A stretch of 34,660 nt of DNA, taken from the NCBI GenBank assembly GCA_948468985.1, contig CAOKKG010000009.1, positions 1 to 34,660 of the forward strand, written 5' to 3'. The position numbers and the translations under genes were made by a program. Under the pieces are notes generated by a model. The model was not told the DNA's origin, did no database searches, and saw nothing but the letters and a program-made list of their open reading frames with translations. This document shows positions 1-13,182 of this stretch, piece after piece; the first letter of the stretch is position 1; each line of letters opens with the position of its first letter. This DNA comes from an uncultured Eubacteriales bacterium. GTDB taxonomy: Bacteria > Bacillota > Clostridia > Christensenellales > Christensenellaceae.

Positions 1-55
1 CAATCGTGCCGACATTGACATGCGGCTTCGTTCTGCTAAATACTTGCTTTGCCAT
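1..55 (-). CDS. tuf: Elongation factor Tu, N-terminal fragment cut by the window edge
   Basis: Reading leftward from an ATG at 55, the 18 visible codons give MAKQVFSRTKPHVNVGTI, the characteristic first residues of EF-Tu just before the P-loop. EF-Tu is the GTPase that delivers aminoacyl-tRNA to the ribosome. An AAAGGAG ribosome-binding site lies about 10 bases upstream of the ATG. It follows fusA by about 60 bp, as in the classical str operon. Only the start is present, so length and integrity cannot be judged. Confidence 0.92.
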   Translation of the reverse strand, partial: MAKQVFSRTKPHVNVGTI

Positions 56-74
56 TGCCTTACTACTCCTTTAG

Positions 75-98
75 GGGCGGGAAAACTCTTCCCCGCCC
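75..98. other. Intergenic hairpin between fusA and tuf
   Basis: GGGCGGG (75-81) pairs perfectly with CCCGCCC (92-98) around a 10-base loop. There is no T-run after it on the minus strand, so it is probably not a strong terminator. It may instead stabilise or process the fusA-tuf transcript. Confidence 0.45.
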
Positions 99-116
99 AC
101 CGTAATATTCTTCTTG

Positions 117-2192
117 TTAAGCCTTCTTGCCGACAACCTTTTCCGCGATGTTGTTCGGCACGCGCTCATACTGCGCAAACTGCATGGTATAGGTGCCTCT
201 GCCCTGCGTCTTGGAGCGCAGGTCGGTCGCATACCCGAACATTTCGGAAAGCGGAACCATCGCGTGGATGACCTGTGCGCCCGCACGCATTTCAGAGCCT
301 TCGATGCGACCTCTGCGCGCGTTGATGTTACCCAGGACATCGCCGAAATATTCTTCCGGCACATTGACTTCGACCTTCATGACCGGTTCCAGCAGGACGC
401 AGGCCGCCTTGGACAGCGCATCCTTGAGCGCCATAGAACCGGCGATCTTGAACGCCATTTCCGAAGAGTCGACTTCATGATAGGAGCCGTCATACAGCGT
501 CGCACGGAAGTCCAGCACCTCATAGCCGCCGATGATGCCGCTCTTGGAGGCTTCCTGGATACCTGCGTCGATTGCCGGGATGTATTCCTTCGGGATGACA
601 CCACCGACGATTGCGTTCACAAATTCGTAACCGGAGCCCGGTTCCAACGGCTCCACACGGATCTTACAATGACCGAACTGACCGCGGCCGCCAGACTGAC
701 GGACATAGCGGCCTTCGGCCTCGACCGTCTTGGTGAGCGCTTCGCGGTATGCGACCTGCGGCTTACCGACATTCGCTTCGACCTTGAATTCGCGCAGCAA
801 GCGGTCGACCATGATCTCCAGGTGCAATTCACCCATACCTGCAATGATGGTCTGGCCGGTCTCTTCGTCCGTATACGTCTTAAAGGTCGGGTCTTCCTCG
901 GCCAGCTTGACGAGCGCCAGGCTCATCTTGTCCCTGCCCGCCTTGGTCTTAGGCTCGATGGCGACGCGGATGACCGGCTCCGGGAATTCCATATCCTCGA
1001 GTTCGATCGGCGCCTTTTCGTCGCACAAGCTGTCACCCGTGCCGACATCCTTCATGCCCACAATGGCGGCAATGTCGCCCGTGTGTACGCTGTCGACTTC
1101 GTTGCGGCGATTCGCCTGCATCCGCACGATACGGCCAACGCGGTCGCGCTTGCCCTTGGAGGCGTTATATACATAGGAACCCGCCTTGAGTTCGCCGGAA
1201 TAGACACGGATAAACGCCAGCTTACCGACGAACGGGTCGGTCATGATCTTGAACGCCAACGCGGAGAAAGGCTCACTGTCATCCGCCTTGCGGACTTCCG
1301 GTTCCTTCGTGTCCGGTTCTACGCCCTCGACCGGCTTGATGTCGAGCGGGGACGGCAGGAAGTCGACGACATAGTCGAGCATCGGCTGCACGCCCTTGTT
1401 GCGGTAGGAAGAACCGCAGCAGACCGGGACGATCTCGCCCGCGATCGTACGCTTGCGCAACGCCGCAACGATCTCTTCCTTGGAAAGCTCCTCGCCTTCG
1501 AAATACTTCTCCATGAGGGATTCATCGGCTTCGGCCGCAGCTTCCACGAGCTTCGCACGGTATTCCTCCGCCTGATCCTTGAGATCTGCAGGGATGTCTA
1601 CCACTTCAAACTTTGCGCCCGTCTCATCGCCCGTATCATAGAGGATCGCGTCCATGTCGAGCAGATCTACTATGCCCAAAAAGTCCGCTTCCTTGCCAAT
1701 CGGCAGCTGCAAAAGCACCGGGTTCGCCTTCAGGCGATCTTCAATCATGTGCACGACATTGAAGAAGTCGGCACCCGTGATATCCATCTTATTGACATAG
1801 GCAAGACGCGGTACGCCAAACTTTTCCGCCTGACGCCACACGGTCTCGGACTGCGGTTCTACGCCACCCTTGGCGCAGAACACGGCGACTGCGCCGTCCA
1901 ATACGCGCAGGGAGCGCTCTACTTCTACGGTGAAGTCCACATGTCCAGGGGTATCGATGATGTTCAACTGATAGCCCTTCCAATGCGCGGTAACAGCAGC
2001 GGACATGATCGTGATGCCTCTTTCCTGCTCCTGTTCCATGAAGTCGGTCGTGGACGCGCCGTCGTGCGTCTCGCCCATCTTATAATTCTCACCGGTATAG
2101 TAGAGAATTCTTTCGGTTGTTGTCGTCTTGCCGGCATCGATATGCGCCATGATACCGATGTTCCGGACAAGATTCAAGGGGACTCTTTCCAC
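117..2192 (-). CDS. fusA: Elongation factor G
   Basis: This is the translocation GTPase that moves tRNA and mRNA through the ribosome and helps recycle it. The N-terminal GTPase domain shows [11 protein letters not shown] (P-loop), DTPGH (G3) and NKMD (G4), followed by the usual EF-G domains to a complete C-terminus. About 691 residues is normal for the family. I start it at the GTG at 2192: an in-frame ATG at 2210 overlaps the AAAGGAG ribosome-binding site that serves this GTG, so the longer reading is unlikely. It lies downstream of rpsG and upstream of tuf on the same strand, consistent with one str operon read from the promoter before rpsL. Nothing looks broken. Confidence 0.97.
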   Translation of the reverse strand: MERVPLNLVRNIGIMAHIDAGKTTTTERILYYTGENYKMGETHDGASTTDFMEQEQERGITIMSAAVTAHWKGYQLNIIDTPGHVDFTVEVERSLRVLDGAVAVFCAKGGVEPQSETVWRQAEKFGVPRLAYVNKMDITGADFFNVVHMIEDRLKANPVLLQLPIGKEADFLGIVDLLDMDAILYDTGDETGAKFEVVDIPADLKDQAEEYRAKLVEAAAEADESLMEKYFEGEELSKEEIVAALRKRTIAGEIVPVCCGSSYRNKGVQPMLDYVVDFLPSPLDIKPVEGVEPDTKEPEVRKADDSEPFSALAFKIMTDPFVGKLAFIRVYSGELKAGSYVYNASKGKRDRVGRIVRMQANRRNEVDSVHTGDIAAIVGMKDVGTGDSLCDEKAPIELEDMEFPEPVIRVAIEPKTKAGRDKMSLALVKLAEEDPTFKTYTDEETGQTIIAGMGELHLEIMVDRLLREFKVEANVGKPQVAYREALTKTVEAEGRYVRQSGGRGQFGHCKIRVEPLEPGSGYEFVNAIVGGVIPKEYIPAIDAGIQEASKSGIIGGYEVLDFRATLYDGSYHEVDSSEMAFKIAGSMALKDALSKAACVLLEPVMKVEVNVPEEYFGDVLGNINARRGRIEGSEMRAGAQVIHAMVPLSEMFGYATDLRSKTQGRGTYTMQFAQYERVPNNIAEKVVGKKA

Positions 2193-2251
2193 TTGCGTTT
2201 CTCCTTTCAAGACAAGTCATAGAGAGCGGATGTCTCTTTGCCCTTATGCAT

Positions 2252-2280
2252 TTTACGCGCGCAAAAATCGCGCGCGTAAA
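2252..2280. other. Perfect 11-bp hairpin between rpsG and fusA
   Basis: TTTACGCGCGC (2252-2262) and GCGCGCGTAAA (2270-2280) are perfect complements around a 7-base loop. It lies in the leader between rpsG and fusA and has no T-run on the minus strand. RNA processing, stability or translational control of fusA are possible; the role is unknown. Confidence 0.5.
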
Positions 2281-2317
2281 TTGTATAAGTCTGTTAAATT
2301 GATATTTCGCAGAGCGA

Positions 2318-2788
2318 TTAGAAGCGGAAATGCGCGAATGCCTTGTTCGCTTCTGCCGCTCTGTGCATTTCTTCTTTTCTACGCACGCTTGCGCCCGTGT
2401 TGTTCGCCGCGTCCATAATCTCCGCCGCAACGCGCTCGCACATCGTTCTCTCGCCGCGCGCTCTCGAAAAAGCGGTCATCCAGCGCAGAGCCAGCGTCTG
2501 ACGACGCTCCGGGCGGACTTCCATCGGGACCTGATAGGTCGCGCCGCCGACTCTTCTCGCCTTGACTTCCAGGGCGGGCATGATGTTTTCCATCGCCGCT
2601 TCAAAGACTTCCATCGGGTCCTTGCCCGTCTTCTCACCGATGATGTCAAATGCGTCGTAGCAGATGCGCTGCGCCGTGCCACGCTTGCCATCCAGCATGA
2701 TCTGGTTGATGAGTTTCGTTACAACTGTGCTTTTATAGATAGGATCCGGCGTAACTGTACGCTTCGGTGTTCCACCGCGTCTAGACAT
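2318..2788 (-). CDS. rpsG: 30S ribosomal protein S7
   Basis: Ribosomal protein S7 binds the 3' major domain of 16S rRNA and nucleates head assembly of the small subunit. The 156-residue product starts [18 protein letters not shown] and ends [12 protein letters not shown], both typical of bacterial S7, and the length is normal. The ATG at 2788 follows a GGAGG ribosome-binding site about 7 bases away. It lies between rpsL and fusA, as in nearly all bacteria. S7 is known in other bacteria to repress its own operon by binding the mRNA; no such site was identified here. Confidence 0.97.
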   Translation of the reverse strand: MSRRGGTPKRTVTPDPIYKSTVVTKLINQIMLDGKRGTAQRICYDAFDIIGEKTGKDPMEVFEAAMENIMPALEVKARRVGGATYQVPMEVRPERRQTLALRWMTAFSRARGERTMCERVAAEIMDAANNTGASVRRKEEMHRAAEANKAFAHFRF

Positions 2789-2849
2789 GTTTTACCTCCG
2801 TAATTTTTCGTAATCCAATTGATCGGCCCGGCTGTTCGCCGCAACAGGC

Positions 2850-3230
2850 TTATTTGCTCTTCTTGGCCTTCTTTGCACCGTAGCGCGATCTAGCCTGCAT
2901 TCTGCCGTTTACGCCTGCAGCATCCAGCGCGCCGCGGATGATGTGATACCGCACACCAGGCAGGTCCTTGACTCTGCCACCGCGGATCAAAACCACCGAG
3001 TGCTCCTGCAGGTTGTGGCCGATACCGGGGATGTATACGGTACCTTCCATGCCGTTTACCAGACGGACTCTGGCAATCTTCCGAAGAGCGGAGTTCGGCT
3101 TCTTCGGGGTCATCGTACGCACTGCGGTGCATACGCCCCTCTTCTGCGGGCACTGCTGAAGAATCGGGGAATTGGATTTATATTCAATAGTTTTTCTTCC
3201 TTTTTTTACAAGCTGGTTAATGGTAGGCAT
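2850..3230 (-). CDS. rpsL: 30S ribosomal protein S12
   Basis: S12 sits at the decoding centre of the 30S subunit. The 126-residue protein starts [14 protein letters not shown], carries the conserved [11 protein letters not shown] loop with lysine at residue 43 and the [13 protein letters not shown] loop with lysine at residue 88, and ends in a basic tail. Both lysines are the wild-type, streptomycin-sensitive residues. An AGGAGG site lies upstream of the ATG. It is the first gene after the promoter at 3356-3385, behind an untranslated leader of about 120 bases, and begins the rpsL-rpsG-fusA-tuf series. Confidence 0.97.
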   Translation of the reverse strand: MPTINQLVKKGRKTIEYKSNSPILQQCPQKRGVCTAVRTMTPKKPNSALRKIARVRLVNGMEGTVYIPGIGHNLQEHSVVLIRGGRVKDLPGVRYHIIRGALDAAGVNGRMQARSRYGAKKAKKSK

Positions 3231-3355
3231 ACCTTAACTCTGTACCTCCTTGCGTGATTCTGCTAGAAATAATATGTATATATAAGATTCCCACGCAACC
3301 CTTGGGGAATGAACTTACGCATACATGCAAAATAAGACAGTTTGCAGCACCATGT

Positions 3356-3385
3356 ATTTTATCATCTGCTTTCCTGTCATGTCAA
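3356..3385 (-). promoter_or_regulatory. Sigma-A type promoter for rpsL-rpsG-fusA
   Basis: On the minus strand TTGACA (3380-3385) and TAAAAT (3356-3361) are separated by 18 bp. Transcription would start near 3349, giving a leader of about 120 nt before rpsL. This would let the str genes be read independently of rpoBC. Confidence 0.7.
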
Positions 3386-3404
3386 TAAAAAATTCACAAT
3401 TCCA

Positions 3405-3435
3405 GGGGCTTTGGCGTCTTTTCGTCCAAAGCCCC
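3405..3435 (-). terminator. Hairpin after the rpoC-downstream hypothetical gene
   Basis: GGGGCTTTGG (3405-3414) pairs with CCAAAGCCCC (3426-3435), a 10-bp stem just after the stop codon at 3449. A T-rich stretch follows only after about a dozen bases, so termination may be partial. It separates the rpoBC unit from the rpsL promoter. Confidence 0.55.
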
Positions 3436-3448
3436 CAAAATCGCTTGC

Positions 3449-4204
3449 TTATTCGTCGCCCGGCTGTCTCGGGTCATCGCTGAAGAAGCAGAAGTGCTCC
3501 CGCGGCTTTTTCTTAGTGAGCAGCAGCCGGGTCTTTTCCTGCTCGTCCCGGTATACGAACCAGCCGAGCTCCGCCATCTCCGCCATCTCCGGGATGTCGA
3601 ATACGCGGAAGTAGGTCTCGTCGCCGTATTTTTTGACGAGTTTGCGCGAGATCCAGCCGCCCAGCGCATACACAACCGCCATCACAAACAGCAATATGAC
3701 AATCGGAATGTATTCCGGCGAATACTGGATGAATTCCGTCTTGGCGACGGACAGAACGACGCCCAGCCCCACGAGGAACCCGACAACTGCGGAATAGAAC
3801 TTGAAGTTCTCCGCCAGGCGATAGTGCCGGCGGCATTCCTTGCAGATCGCGATCGGGAAGGGGATTAGGCTCCCTACATCCGCGCGCTGCAGGCTCCCGA
3901 GCCCAAAAATCATGCCCTTTTCATAGGGCGGATCGGGGTGCGCCATATCCAACATCGCATATCCCGCCTTGGAGTTGCCCGGCCGCTTTTTGCAGAAGAA
4001 GCAGGTCTCCGACTGATGAAACTGGTCGGCGTTCCAGGGCAGATTGCTCTGCGTTACCTGCCAGATCTCATTCGTTTTGGCCTTTTCGTATTCCTTGACA
4101 TTGTTCTTATACAGCGAGCATTTTTCGCAGCCGTCGCTCCCCAAAAATTTGCAAATCGGCGTGTGCTTCACCGTACATTTCCGGCTGATTTTTTCAATTG
4201 CCAC
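3449..4204 (-). CDS. Unrecognised two-TM protein with CxxC pairs
   Basis: I do not recognise this family. The 251-residue product has three CxxC pairs (C26/C29, C68/C71, C121/C124) plus C10 and C18, suggesting zinc binding. Two hydrophobic segments lie near residues 138-153 and 166-183, and the C-terminal part is polar. I start it at GTG 4204, because the in-frame ATG at 4222 overlaps the GGAGG ribosome-binding site that fits this GTG. It lies 33 bp after rpoC and before a hairpin, so it is probably co-transcribed with rpoB-rpoC. Many Firmicutes have an L7Ae-type ribosomal protein gene in this slot, and this protein is not one. The topology suggests a membrane hairpin with cytoplasmic metal-binding ends; the function is unknown. 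Confidence 0.8.
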   Translation of the reverse strand: MAIEKISRKCTVKHTPICKFLGSDGCEKCSLYKNNVKEYEKAKTNEIWQVTQSNLPWNADQFHQSETCFFCKKRPGNSKAGYAMLDMAHPDPPYEKGMIFGLGSLQRADVGSLIPFPIAICKECRRHYRLAENFKFYSAVVGFLVGLGVVLSVAKTEFIQYSPEYIPIVILLFVMAVVYALGGWISRKLVKKYGDETYFRVFDIPEMAEMAELGWFVYRDEQEKTRLLLTKKKPREHFCFFSDDPRQPGDE

Positions 4205-4237
4205 TTTGCACCCTCCGTGCATGCCGGCCGGCGGGGC

Positions 4238-7813
<3,576 letters not shown>

Positions 7814-7867
7814 AGTAAAAACCCTCTCCTTCCATAAAATTATAAAGTGAGTTGTCGTTTGCGCCGA

Positions 7868-10800
7868 TTAGTCATCCAGGTCATCCCCAGAAAACACATC
7901 GTCCAGGTCGTCTGAAGAGAGGATGTCGTCCAAAAAGTCTATATCGCCCTCTTCCGTCGCCGGCATATCTTCGTCTTCGTTCAGGATATCGCCCAGTTCC
8001 TTGAAATCCAGGTCGTCGATGTCCAGATCGTCGTCTTGTTCTTCGTCCTCGTCGGAATCCGATTCCGGTTCCTCGTCCTCGGCCGGGCCGGGGGCGGGAA
8101 GCTCGTTGCCTTCGATATTGATGTCAAGGTCGATATCATCGTCGTCCGATTCCAGAAGCTGGATCTCCTGCGCGCCTTCGCCCAAGACCTTGACATCCAA
8201 GCACAGGCTCTGCAATTCCTTAATGAGCACCTTGAAGGATTCCGGCACGCCCGGTTCCGGGATGTTTTCACCCTTCACGATCGCTTCATAGGTCTTGACA
8301 CGACCCACAATGTCGTCGGACTTGACGGTCAGGATCTCCTGTAGCGTGTTGGCCGCACCATACGCCTCGAGCGCCCAGACTTCCATTTCGCCGAAACGCT
8401 GTCCGCCGAACTGCGCCTTACCGCCGAGCGGCTGCTGCGTCACGAGCGAGTAGGGGCCGGTCGAACGCGCGTGAATCTTGTCGTCGACCAGGTGATGCAG
8501 CTTCAGGATGTACATATAGCCCACCGTCACGCGGTTTTCAAACGGTTCGCCAGAGCGTCCGTCATAGAGCACCGTCTTGCCGTCCGGCGACAGACCGGAG
8601 CTGGCCAGCAGTTCCTCGATGTCTTCCTCCGTCGCGCCGTCAAAGACGGGCGTCGCGATCTTCCAATTGTTCGCCTTTGCCGCCAGGCCCAGATGTACTT
8701 CCAAAACCTGCCCGATGTTCATACGGGAAGGTACGCCGAGCGGGTTCAATACGATGTCGAGCGGCGTGCCGTCCGGCAGGAAGGGCATATCCTCCACCGG
8801 CAGCACGCGGGAAATGACACCCTTGTTTCCGTGGCGGCCTGCAATCTTGTCGCCGACTGAGATCTTGCGCTTCTGCGCGATATACACGCGCACCAGCTTG
8901 TTGACGCCGGCCGTGAGTTCGTCCTTGTCCTCGCGGGTGAAAATCTTGACATCGACGACGATGCCGCCTTCGCCGTGCGGGACGCGCAGAGAGGTATCGC
9001 GCACCTCGCGCGCCTTTTCGCCGAAAATCGCGCGCAGCAGGCGTTCCTCGGCCGTGAGCTCGATCTCGCCCTTGGGCGTAACCTTGCCGACCAAGATGTC
9101 GCCGCTCGTCACTTCCGCACCGATGCGAATGATGCCGTCGGCGTCGAGATCCTTCAATGCTTCCGGCCCGACATTGGGGATGTCGCGCGTGATCTCCTCC
9201 GGCCCGAGCTTGGTGTCCCGCGCCTGCGATTCATATTCCTCGATATGGATCGAGGTGAACACATCGTCCTGCACCAACCGTTCGGAGATGAGGACGGCGT
9301 CTTCGTAGTTATAGCCTTCCCAGGTCATGAAGCCCATGAGAATGTTCTTGCCGAGCGCAATCTCGCCCTTGTCCGTCGAGGGGCCGTCCGCCAGCACTTC
9401 GCCCTTTTCCACCCGGTCGCCCTTAAAGACGAGCGGCATCTGATTGATGCAGGTCCCGTTGTTGGAACGCGAATATTTGATGAGTTTATAGACATCTTCC
9501 TTGCCGTCGTCCGTGGCAACGACGATGCGGTTCGCCTGAACGCTCTTGACGGTGCCCGCGCGTTCCGCCTTGACGAGCACGCCAGAGTCATACGCCGCCT
9601 TGCCCTCCATACCGGTGCCGACGATCGGCGATTCCGGAATGAGCAGCGGCACGGCCTGACGCTGCATGTTGGAGCCCATCAGTGCGCGGTTCGCGTCGTC
9701 GTTTTCCAAGAAGGGGATCATGGCCGACGCCACGGACACGAGCTGCCGCGGCGAGACATCCATCATGTCGACCATTGCCGCCGGGACTTCGACGAACTGA
9801 TCCAGCTGCCGGCATACGATGCGATCGTGCTTGAAATGGCCTTCCGCGTCCAGCGGTTCATTGGCCTGCGCGACGATGTAGTTGTCCTCTTCGTCCGCGG
9901 TGATATAGCGGATCTCGTCCGTCACCGCATTCGTTTCCTTATTGATCACGCGGTAGGGCGATTCGATAAAGCCGTATTCGTTGACGCGCGCATAGGTCGA
10001 CAGCGAGCCAATGAGGCCGATGTTCGGACCTTCCGGCGTCTCGATCGGGCACATTCTGCCGTAGTGCGAATGGTGTACATCGCGGACTTCAAAGCTCGCG
10101 CGGTCGCGGTTCAAGCCGCCCGGGCCCAGTGCAGACAAGCGGCGCTTGTGCGTCAATTCCGCAAGCGGGTTCGTCTGATCCATGAACTGCGAAAGCTGCG
10201 AGGAACCAAAGAATTCCTTGATCGCCGCCGTGACCGGCCGGATGTTGATGAGCGCGGACGGCGTCGCGTGTTCGAGGTCCTGGATGGACATGCGTTCGCG
10301 TACGACGCGTTCCAAACGGGACAGACCGACGCGCAGCTGGTTTTGCAGCAATTCACCGACCGAGCGGATGCGCCGGTTGCCCAGGTGGTCGATGTCGTCC
10401 AGCGAGCCAACGCCAAAGCGCAAACCCAGCTGATAGCTGATCGAAGCGAACATATCTTCCACGATGATATGCTTCGGGATGAGCGTGTGGATGCTCTTGC
10501 GGAGCTTCTCACGCAGGTCCTCCTCGCCCTCCGCCTCGTCCAGGATCTTCTTCAGCGCCGGGTAATAGACATCCTCGTTGATGCCCGCCTCCTCGGGGTC
10601 AAAGCTGAGGTAGGCGCGCGCATTCACGAAATGGTTGCCGATGACCTTGTGTGTCTCGTCGCCAAAGGCCAGTTTGACCGCGTTGATGCCGGCGTTCTGG
10701 ATCTCCTTGGCCACCTTGTCGGTGATGATCTCGCCCTGCGAAACAAACAGCTCGCCCGTTTCGGGATTGACGATGTTTTCCGCCGCCGTATGCCCGGAAA

Positions 10801-11650
10801 TGCGGGCCGCGAGCGACAGTTTCTTATTGAATTTATACCGGCCGACTCTGCCAAGATCGTACCGCTTGTGGTCGAAGAACAGCGATTCCACGAGCATGCT
10901 GGCGCTCTCCACCGTCGGCGGTTCGCCCGGGCGCAGGCGCTTATAGACCTCCAAAAGGCCCTCCTGCTGATTCTCGGCCGTGTCCTTGGCGATGGTCGCT
11001 TCCAGCACCTCGTCGTCGCCGAAATAGGACAAGATCTCGTGATTTTCGCCGATGCCCATCGCGCGGATCAGAATGGTCGCCGGCAGCTTGCGCGTGCGGT
11101 CGATGCGCACGGACAAAATGTCGTTGGAATCCGTCTCGAATTCCAACCACGCGCCGCGATTCGGGATGACCTGCGAAGAAAAGAGGTCCTTGCCCGTCTT
11201 ATCCTTTGCAGAACTGAAATACGCACCCGGCGAGCGGACCAGCTGGCTTACGATGACGCGCTCCGCCCCGTTGATGACAAAGGTGCCCTTTGGCGTCATG
11301 AGCGGGAAATCGCCCATAAACACTTCCTGCACATTCACTTCGCCTGTTTCCTTATTGATGAGGCGGACTTCCACCTTCAGGGGCGCGGCATAGTTGACAT
11401 CCCGCACCTTGCATTCCTCAATGTCGTATTTGGGCTGATCCAGCACCCGGTAATTCAAAAATTCCAGCGCCAGCGTTTCCGAATAATCGGTAATGGGAGA
11501 AATGTCGTCGAACACCTCCCGCAGACCATATTTCAAAAGACGCGCATAGGAATCTTTCTGGATCTCAATGAGATCGGGAATTTCAATGGCTTCCTGGATC
11601 TTGGAAAAGCTCATTCTCTTTGCTTTCCCGGCGTTTACTTCATGCACCAT
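7868..11650 (-). CDS. rpoB: RNA polymerase beta subunit with long acidic tail
   Basis: RpoB forms the other half of the RNA polymerase active cleft. The rifampicin-binding segment is present with wild-type key residues ([24 protein letters not shown]). The conserved body ends near [16 protein letters not shown]. The last 93 residues (DNA 7871-8149) are an extension in which about half the residues are Asp or Glu, longer than the short acidic tails I know from Bacillus. I prefer the ATG at 11650 ([15 protein letters not shown]), which matches related N-termini; an in-frame GTG at 11665 overlaps the AGGAG ribosome-binding site. The product is about 1260 residues. It is transcribed from the promoter at 11813-11841 with rpoC downstream. 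Confidence 0.96.
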   Translation of the reverse strand: MVHEVNAGKAKRMSFSKIQEAIEIPDLIEIQKDSYARLLKYGLREVFDDISPITDYSETLALEFLNYRVLDQPKYDIEECKVRDVNYAAPLKVEVRLINKETGEVNVQEVFMGDFPLMTPKGTFVINGAERVIVSQLVRSPGAYFSSAKDKTGKDLFSSQVIPNRGAWLEFETDSNDILSVRIDRTRKLPATILIRAMGIGENHEILSYFGDDEVLEATIAKDTAENQQEGLLEVYKRLRPGEPPTVESASMLVESLFFDHKRYDLGRVGRYKFNKKLSLAARISGHTAAENIVNPETGELFVSQGEIITDKVAKEIQNAGINAVKLAFGDETHKVIGNHFVNARAYLSFDPEEAGINEDVYYPALKKILDEAEGEEDLREKLRKSIHTLIPKHIIVEDMFASISYQLGLRFGVGSLDDIDHLGNRRIRSVGELLQNQLRVGLSRLERVVRERMSIQDLEHATPSALINIRPVTAAIKEFFGSSQLSQFMDQTNPLAELTHKRRLSALGPGGLNRDRASFEVRDVHHSHYGRMCPIETPEGPNIGLIGSLSTYARVNEYGFIESPYRVINKETNAVTDEIRYITADEEDNYIVAQANEPLDAEGHFKHDRIVCRQLDQFVEVPAAMVDMMDVSPRQLVSVASAMIPFLENDDANRALMGSNMQRQAVPLLIPESPIVGTGMEGKAAYDSGVLVKAERAGTVKSVQANRIVVATDDGKEDVYKLIKYSRSNNGTCINQMPLVFKGDRVEKGEVLADGPSTDKGEIALGKNILMGFMTWEGYNYEDAVLISERLVQDDVFTSIHIEEYESQARDTKLGPEEITRDIPNVGPEALKDLDADGIIRIGAEVTSGDILVGKVTPKGEIELTAEERLLRAIFGEKAREVRDTSLRVPHGEGGIVVDVKIFTREDKDELTAGVNKLVRVYIAQKRKISVGDKIAGRHGNKGVISRVLPVEDMPFLPDGTPLDIVLNPLGVPSRMNIGQVLEVHLGLAAKANNWKIATPVFDGATEEDIEELLASSGLSPDGKTVLYDGRSGEPFENRVTVGYMYILKLHHLVDDKIHARSTGPYSLVTQQPLGGKAQFGGQRFGEMEVWALEAYGAANTLQEILTVKSDDIVGRVKTYEAIVKGENIPEPGVPESFKVLIKELQSLCLDVKVLGEGAQEIQLLESDDDDIDLDINIEGNELPAPGPAEDEEPESDSDEDEEQDDDLDIDDLDFKELGDILNEDEDMPATEEGDIDFLDDILSSDDLDDVFSGDDLDD

Positions 11651-11812
11651 ACTCGGACCACTCACTCCTATTCATAAATCTTTGTTTGCCCCGCGCTTCC
11701 GCAGCATTGCGAAAACATGAACTTTTTCCCAAAAAAGCGCTTTATCATGCGGATTTCCCGCGTGCGCCCGCCCCTCTTTGGCCGTCCAAACTTTCAGAGA
11801 GTGCAGTATATG

Positions 11813-11841
11813 ATAATAACATTTTGTAAAAAGCCTGTCAA
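11813..11841 (-). promoter_or_regulatory. Strong sigma-A promoter for rpoB-rpoC
   Basis: On the minus strand TTGACA (11836-11841) and TATTAT (11813-11818) are separated by exactly 17 bp. Transcription would start near 11806, giving a leader of about 155 nt before the rpoB ATG. I see no gene in the 11666-12004 intergenic stretch; it holds this promoter, the leader and the terminator of yacL. Confidence 0.8.
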
Positions 11842-11936
11842 CGAAAACGTCCCGTCTTTTTGCAGATTTCCCGCTATTTGCCGGGTTTTTTTGACCTTTG
11901 CCCGTCTTTTTTCGTCTGGGCGGAAAAAATCTATGC

Positions 11937-11978
11937 AAAAAGGCGAGAAATTCATAAAATATTTACAAATTCCCCGCC
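11937..11978 (-). terminator. Intrinsic terminator after yacL
   Basis: A stem of about 14 bp (with wobble pairs) between GGCGGGGAATTTGT and ATGAATTTCTCGCC on the minus strand is followed by TTTTT at 11937-11941. It lies just after the yacL stop codon and before the rpoB promoter. Confidence 0.75.
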
Positions 11979-12004
11979 TCGTTTTCAATTTTTCTCCCAA
12001 ACGA

Positions 12005-13081
12005 TCACCGGCCGATTGGTTTGGCAAAGATCATGCGCCCCGCCGCCGTTTGCAGCACGCTCGTTACCGCGACGCGCAGTTCCTCGCCGACGCGGTTCTT
12101 GGCGTCCTCCACCACGATCATCGTGCCGTCCTCCAGATAGGCGATGCCCTGTTCGCGTTCCCGCCCCTTTTTTAGGATGCACACGTGCAATTCTTCGCCC
12201 GGCAGGAGCAGCGGCTTAATCGCATTGGCCAATTCGTTGATATTGATGACCGGCACCTTTTGCACACCCGCTACCTTGTTCAGGTTGTAATCCAGCGTCA
12301 GCACTTTACCGCCCGTTTCCTTGGCCAGTCGCAAAAGCGCGGTGTCCACCGGCTCCTCCTCCGCCTTGGTCAGCTTTTGCACCTCCACACGCAGGCCGAC
12401 ACCGGAAAGCTCCTTTTGCATCTTCTGCAAAATATCCAGCCCGCGCCGCCCCTTGCTGCGCCGGAGCGGGTCTTCGGAATCGGCGATATGCTGCAACTCT
12501 GCGAGTACGAATTCTGGGATGATGAGCACGCCTTCCAGGATACCTGTCTTGCAGATGTCAAAAATCCGGCCATCGATGATAACGCTGGTGTCCACATACT
12601 TCGGGATGCCTACAGCCTCGCCCTCCTCATAAAAGCCGATCCGATCCCGGGAATGGCTCATGCGGCGCGCGACCGCCAGCCCCAGATAGGCGCAGATGAC
12701 ATATACGATGGCGTTCAGGCAGAACACGAGCGGCGAATTCCCAAGATGCGAGAGCAGCGTCGAGATGAGAAACGCCATAATAAGCCCCACCACCAGACCA
12801 ATGCTCGCGAACAAAAGCGTCTTATACGACGCCTGCGCGATCCCCTTTTCCGCCCGCTTGACAAAGAGCATGATCCTCTTCAGCAGGTTTTGGGAAAAGA
12901 TCATCGTGAGCACGCCGCCTACGACGATGCAGATTCCCAAAAACGCCGGCTGGATCCACCAATCGTACCGTCCGCCGAAGCGGCCGTAGTATTGCTGTAC
13001 TACCGCGATCACGAGCTGTGCCAGCCCCAGCCCCAGGGAGGCGCCCGCCAGCACCAGCATCGTCTTCAAAAGTTTTTTCAC
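12005..13081 (-). CDS. yacL: Membrane-anchored PIN-TRAM protein (YacL family)
   Basis: The 358-residue protein has four hydrophobic segments in its first 140 residues, a PIN nuclease-like domain from about residue 162 (KYVDTSVIIDGRIFDI, with Asp164 as a likely metal ligand) and a C-terminal TRAM domain (about 290-350) of the kind that binds RNA. This is the architecture of Bacillus YacL, whose exact role is not settled. The start is GTG at 13081 with GAGG 8 bases upstream. It has its own promoter (13129-13158) and a terminator before rpoB. In Bacillus the order is radA-disA-yacL-ispD-ispF; here yacL follows radA directly and no disA is present. Confidence 0.88.
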   Translation of the reverse strand: MKKLLKTMLVLAGASLGLGLAQLVIAVVQQYYGRFGGRYDWWIQPAFLGICIVVGGVLTMIFSQNLLKRIMLFVKRAEKGIAQASYKTLLFASIGLVVGLIMAFLISTLLSHLGNSPLVFCLNAIVYVICAYLGLAVARRMSHSRDRIGFYEEGEAVGIPKYVDTSVIIDGRIFDICKTGILEGVLIIPEFVLAELQHIADSEDPLRRSKGRRGLDILQKMQKELSGVGLRVEVQKLTKAEEEPVDTALLRLAKETGGKVLTLDYNLNKVAGVQKVPVININELANAIKPLLLPGEELHVCILKKGREREQGIAYLEDGTMIVVEDAKNRVGEELRVAVTSVLQTAAGRMIFAKPIGR

Positions 13082-13128
13082 AAAGTATTCCTCGTCGATA
13101 AAAATAAATAAAAAAAGAAATCCTTTTT

Positions 13129-13158
13129 ATGGTAGTATGAAACCCGACTGCTTGTCAA
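13129..13158 (-). promoter_or_regulatory. Sigma-A type promoter for yacL
   Basis: On the minus strand TTGACA (13153-13158) and TACCAT (13129-13134) lie 18 bp apart, immediately upstream of the yacL ribosome-binding site. Confidence 0.6.
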
Positions 13159-13182
13159 CCGCCTACGGCTGCGAACTTTTTC

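Noticed and set aside
114-2222. 702-residue open frame opposite fusA, and similar long frames opposite rpoB, rpoC and other genes
   Set aside because: They are antisense shadows of conserved genes produced by high GC and codon bias, with low-complexity Arg/His/Leu-rich products and no family features.
2850-3230. Streptomycin resistance in rpsL
   Set aside because: Lysines 43 and 88, the usual resistance positions, are wild type.
10050-10250. Rifampicin resistance in rpoB
   Set aside because: Key positions in the rifampicin pocket (Q, D, H, S in [11 protein letters not shown] and [10 protein letters not shown]) are wild type; the few neighbouring differences look like lineage variation.
11666-12004. 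Open frames in the rpoB-yacL intergenic region
   Set aside because: They are short, lack ribosome-binding sites and overlap the rpoB promoter and the yacL terminator.
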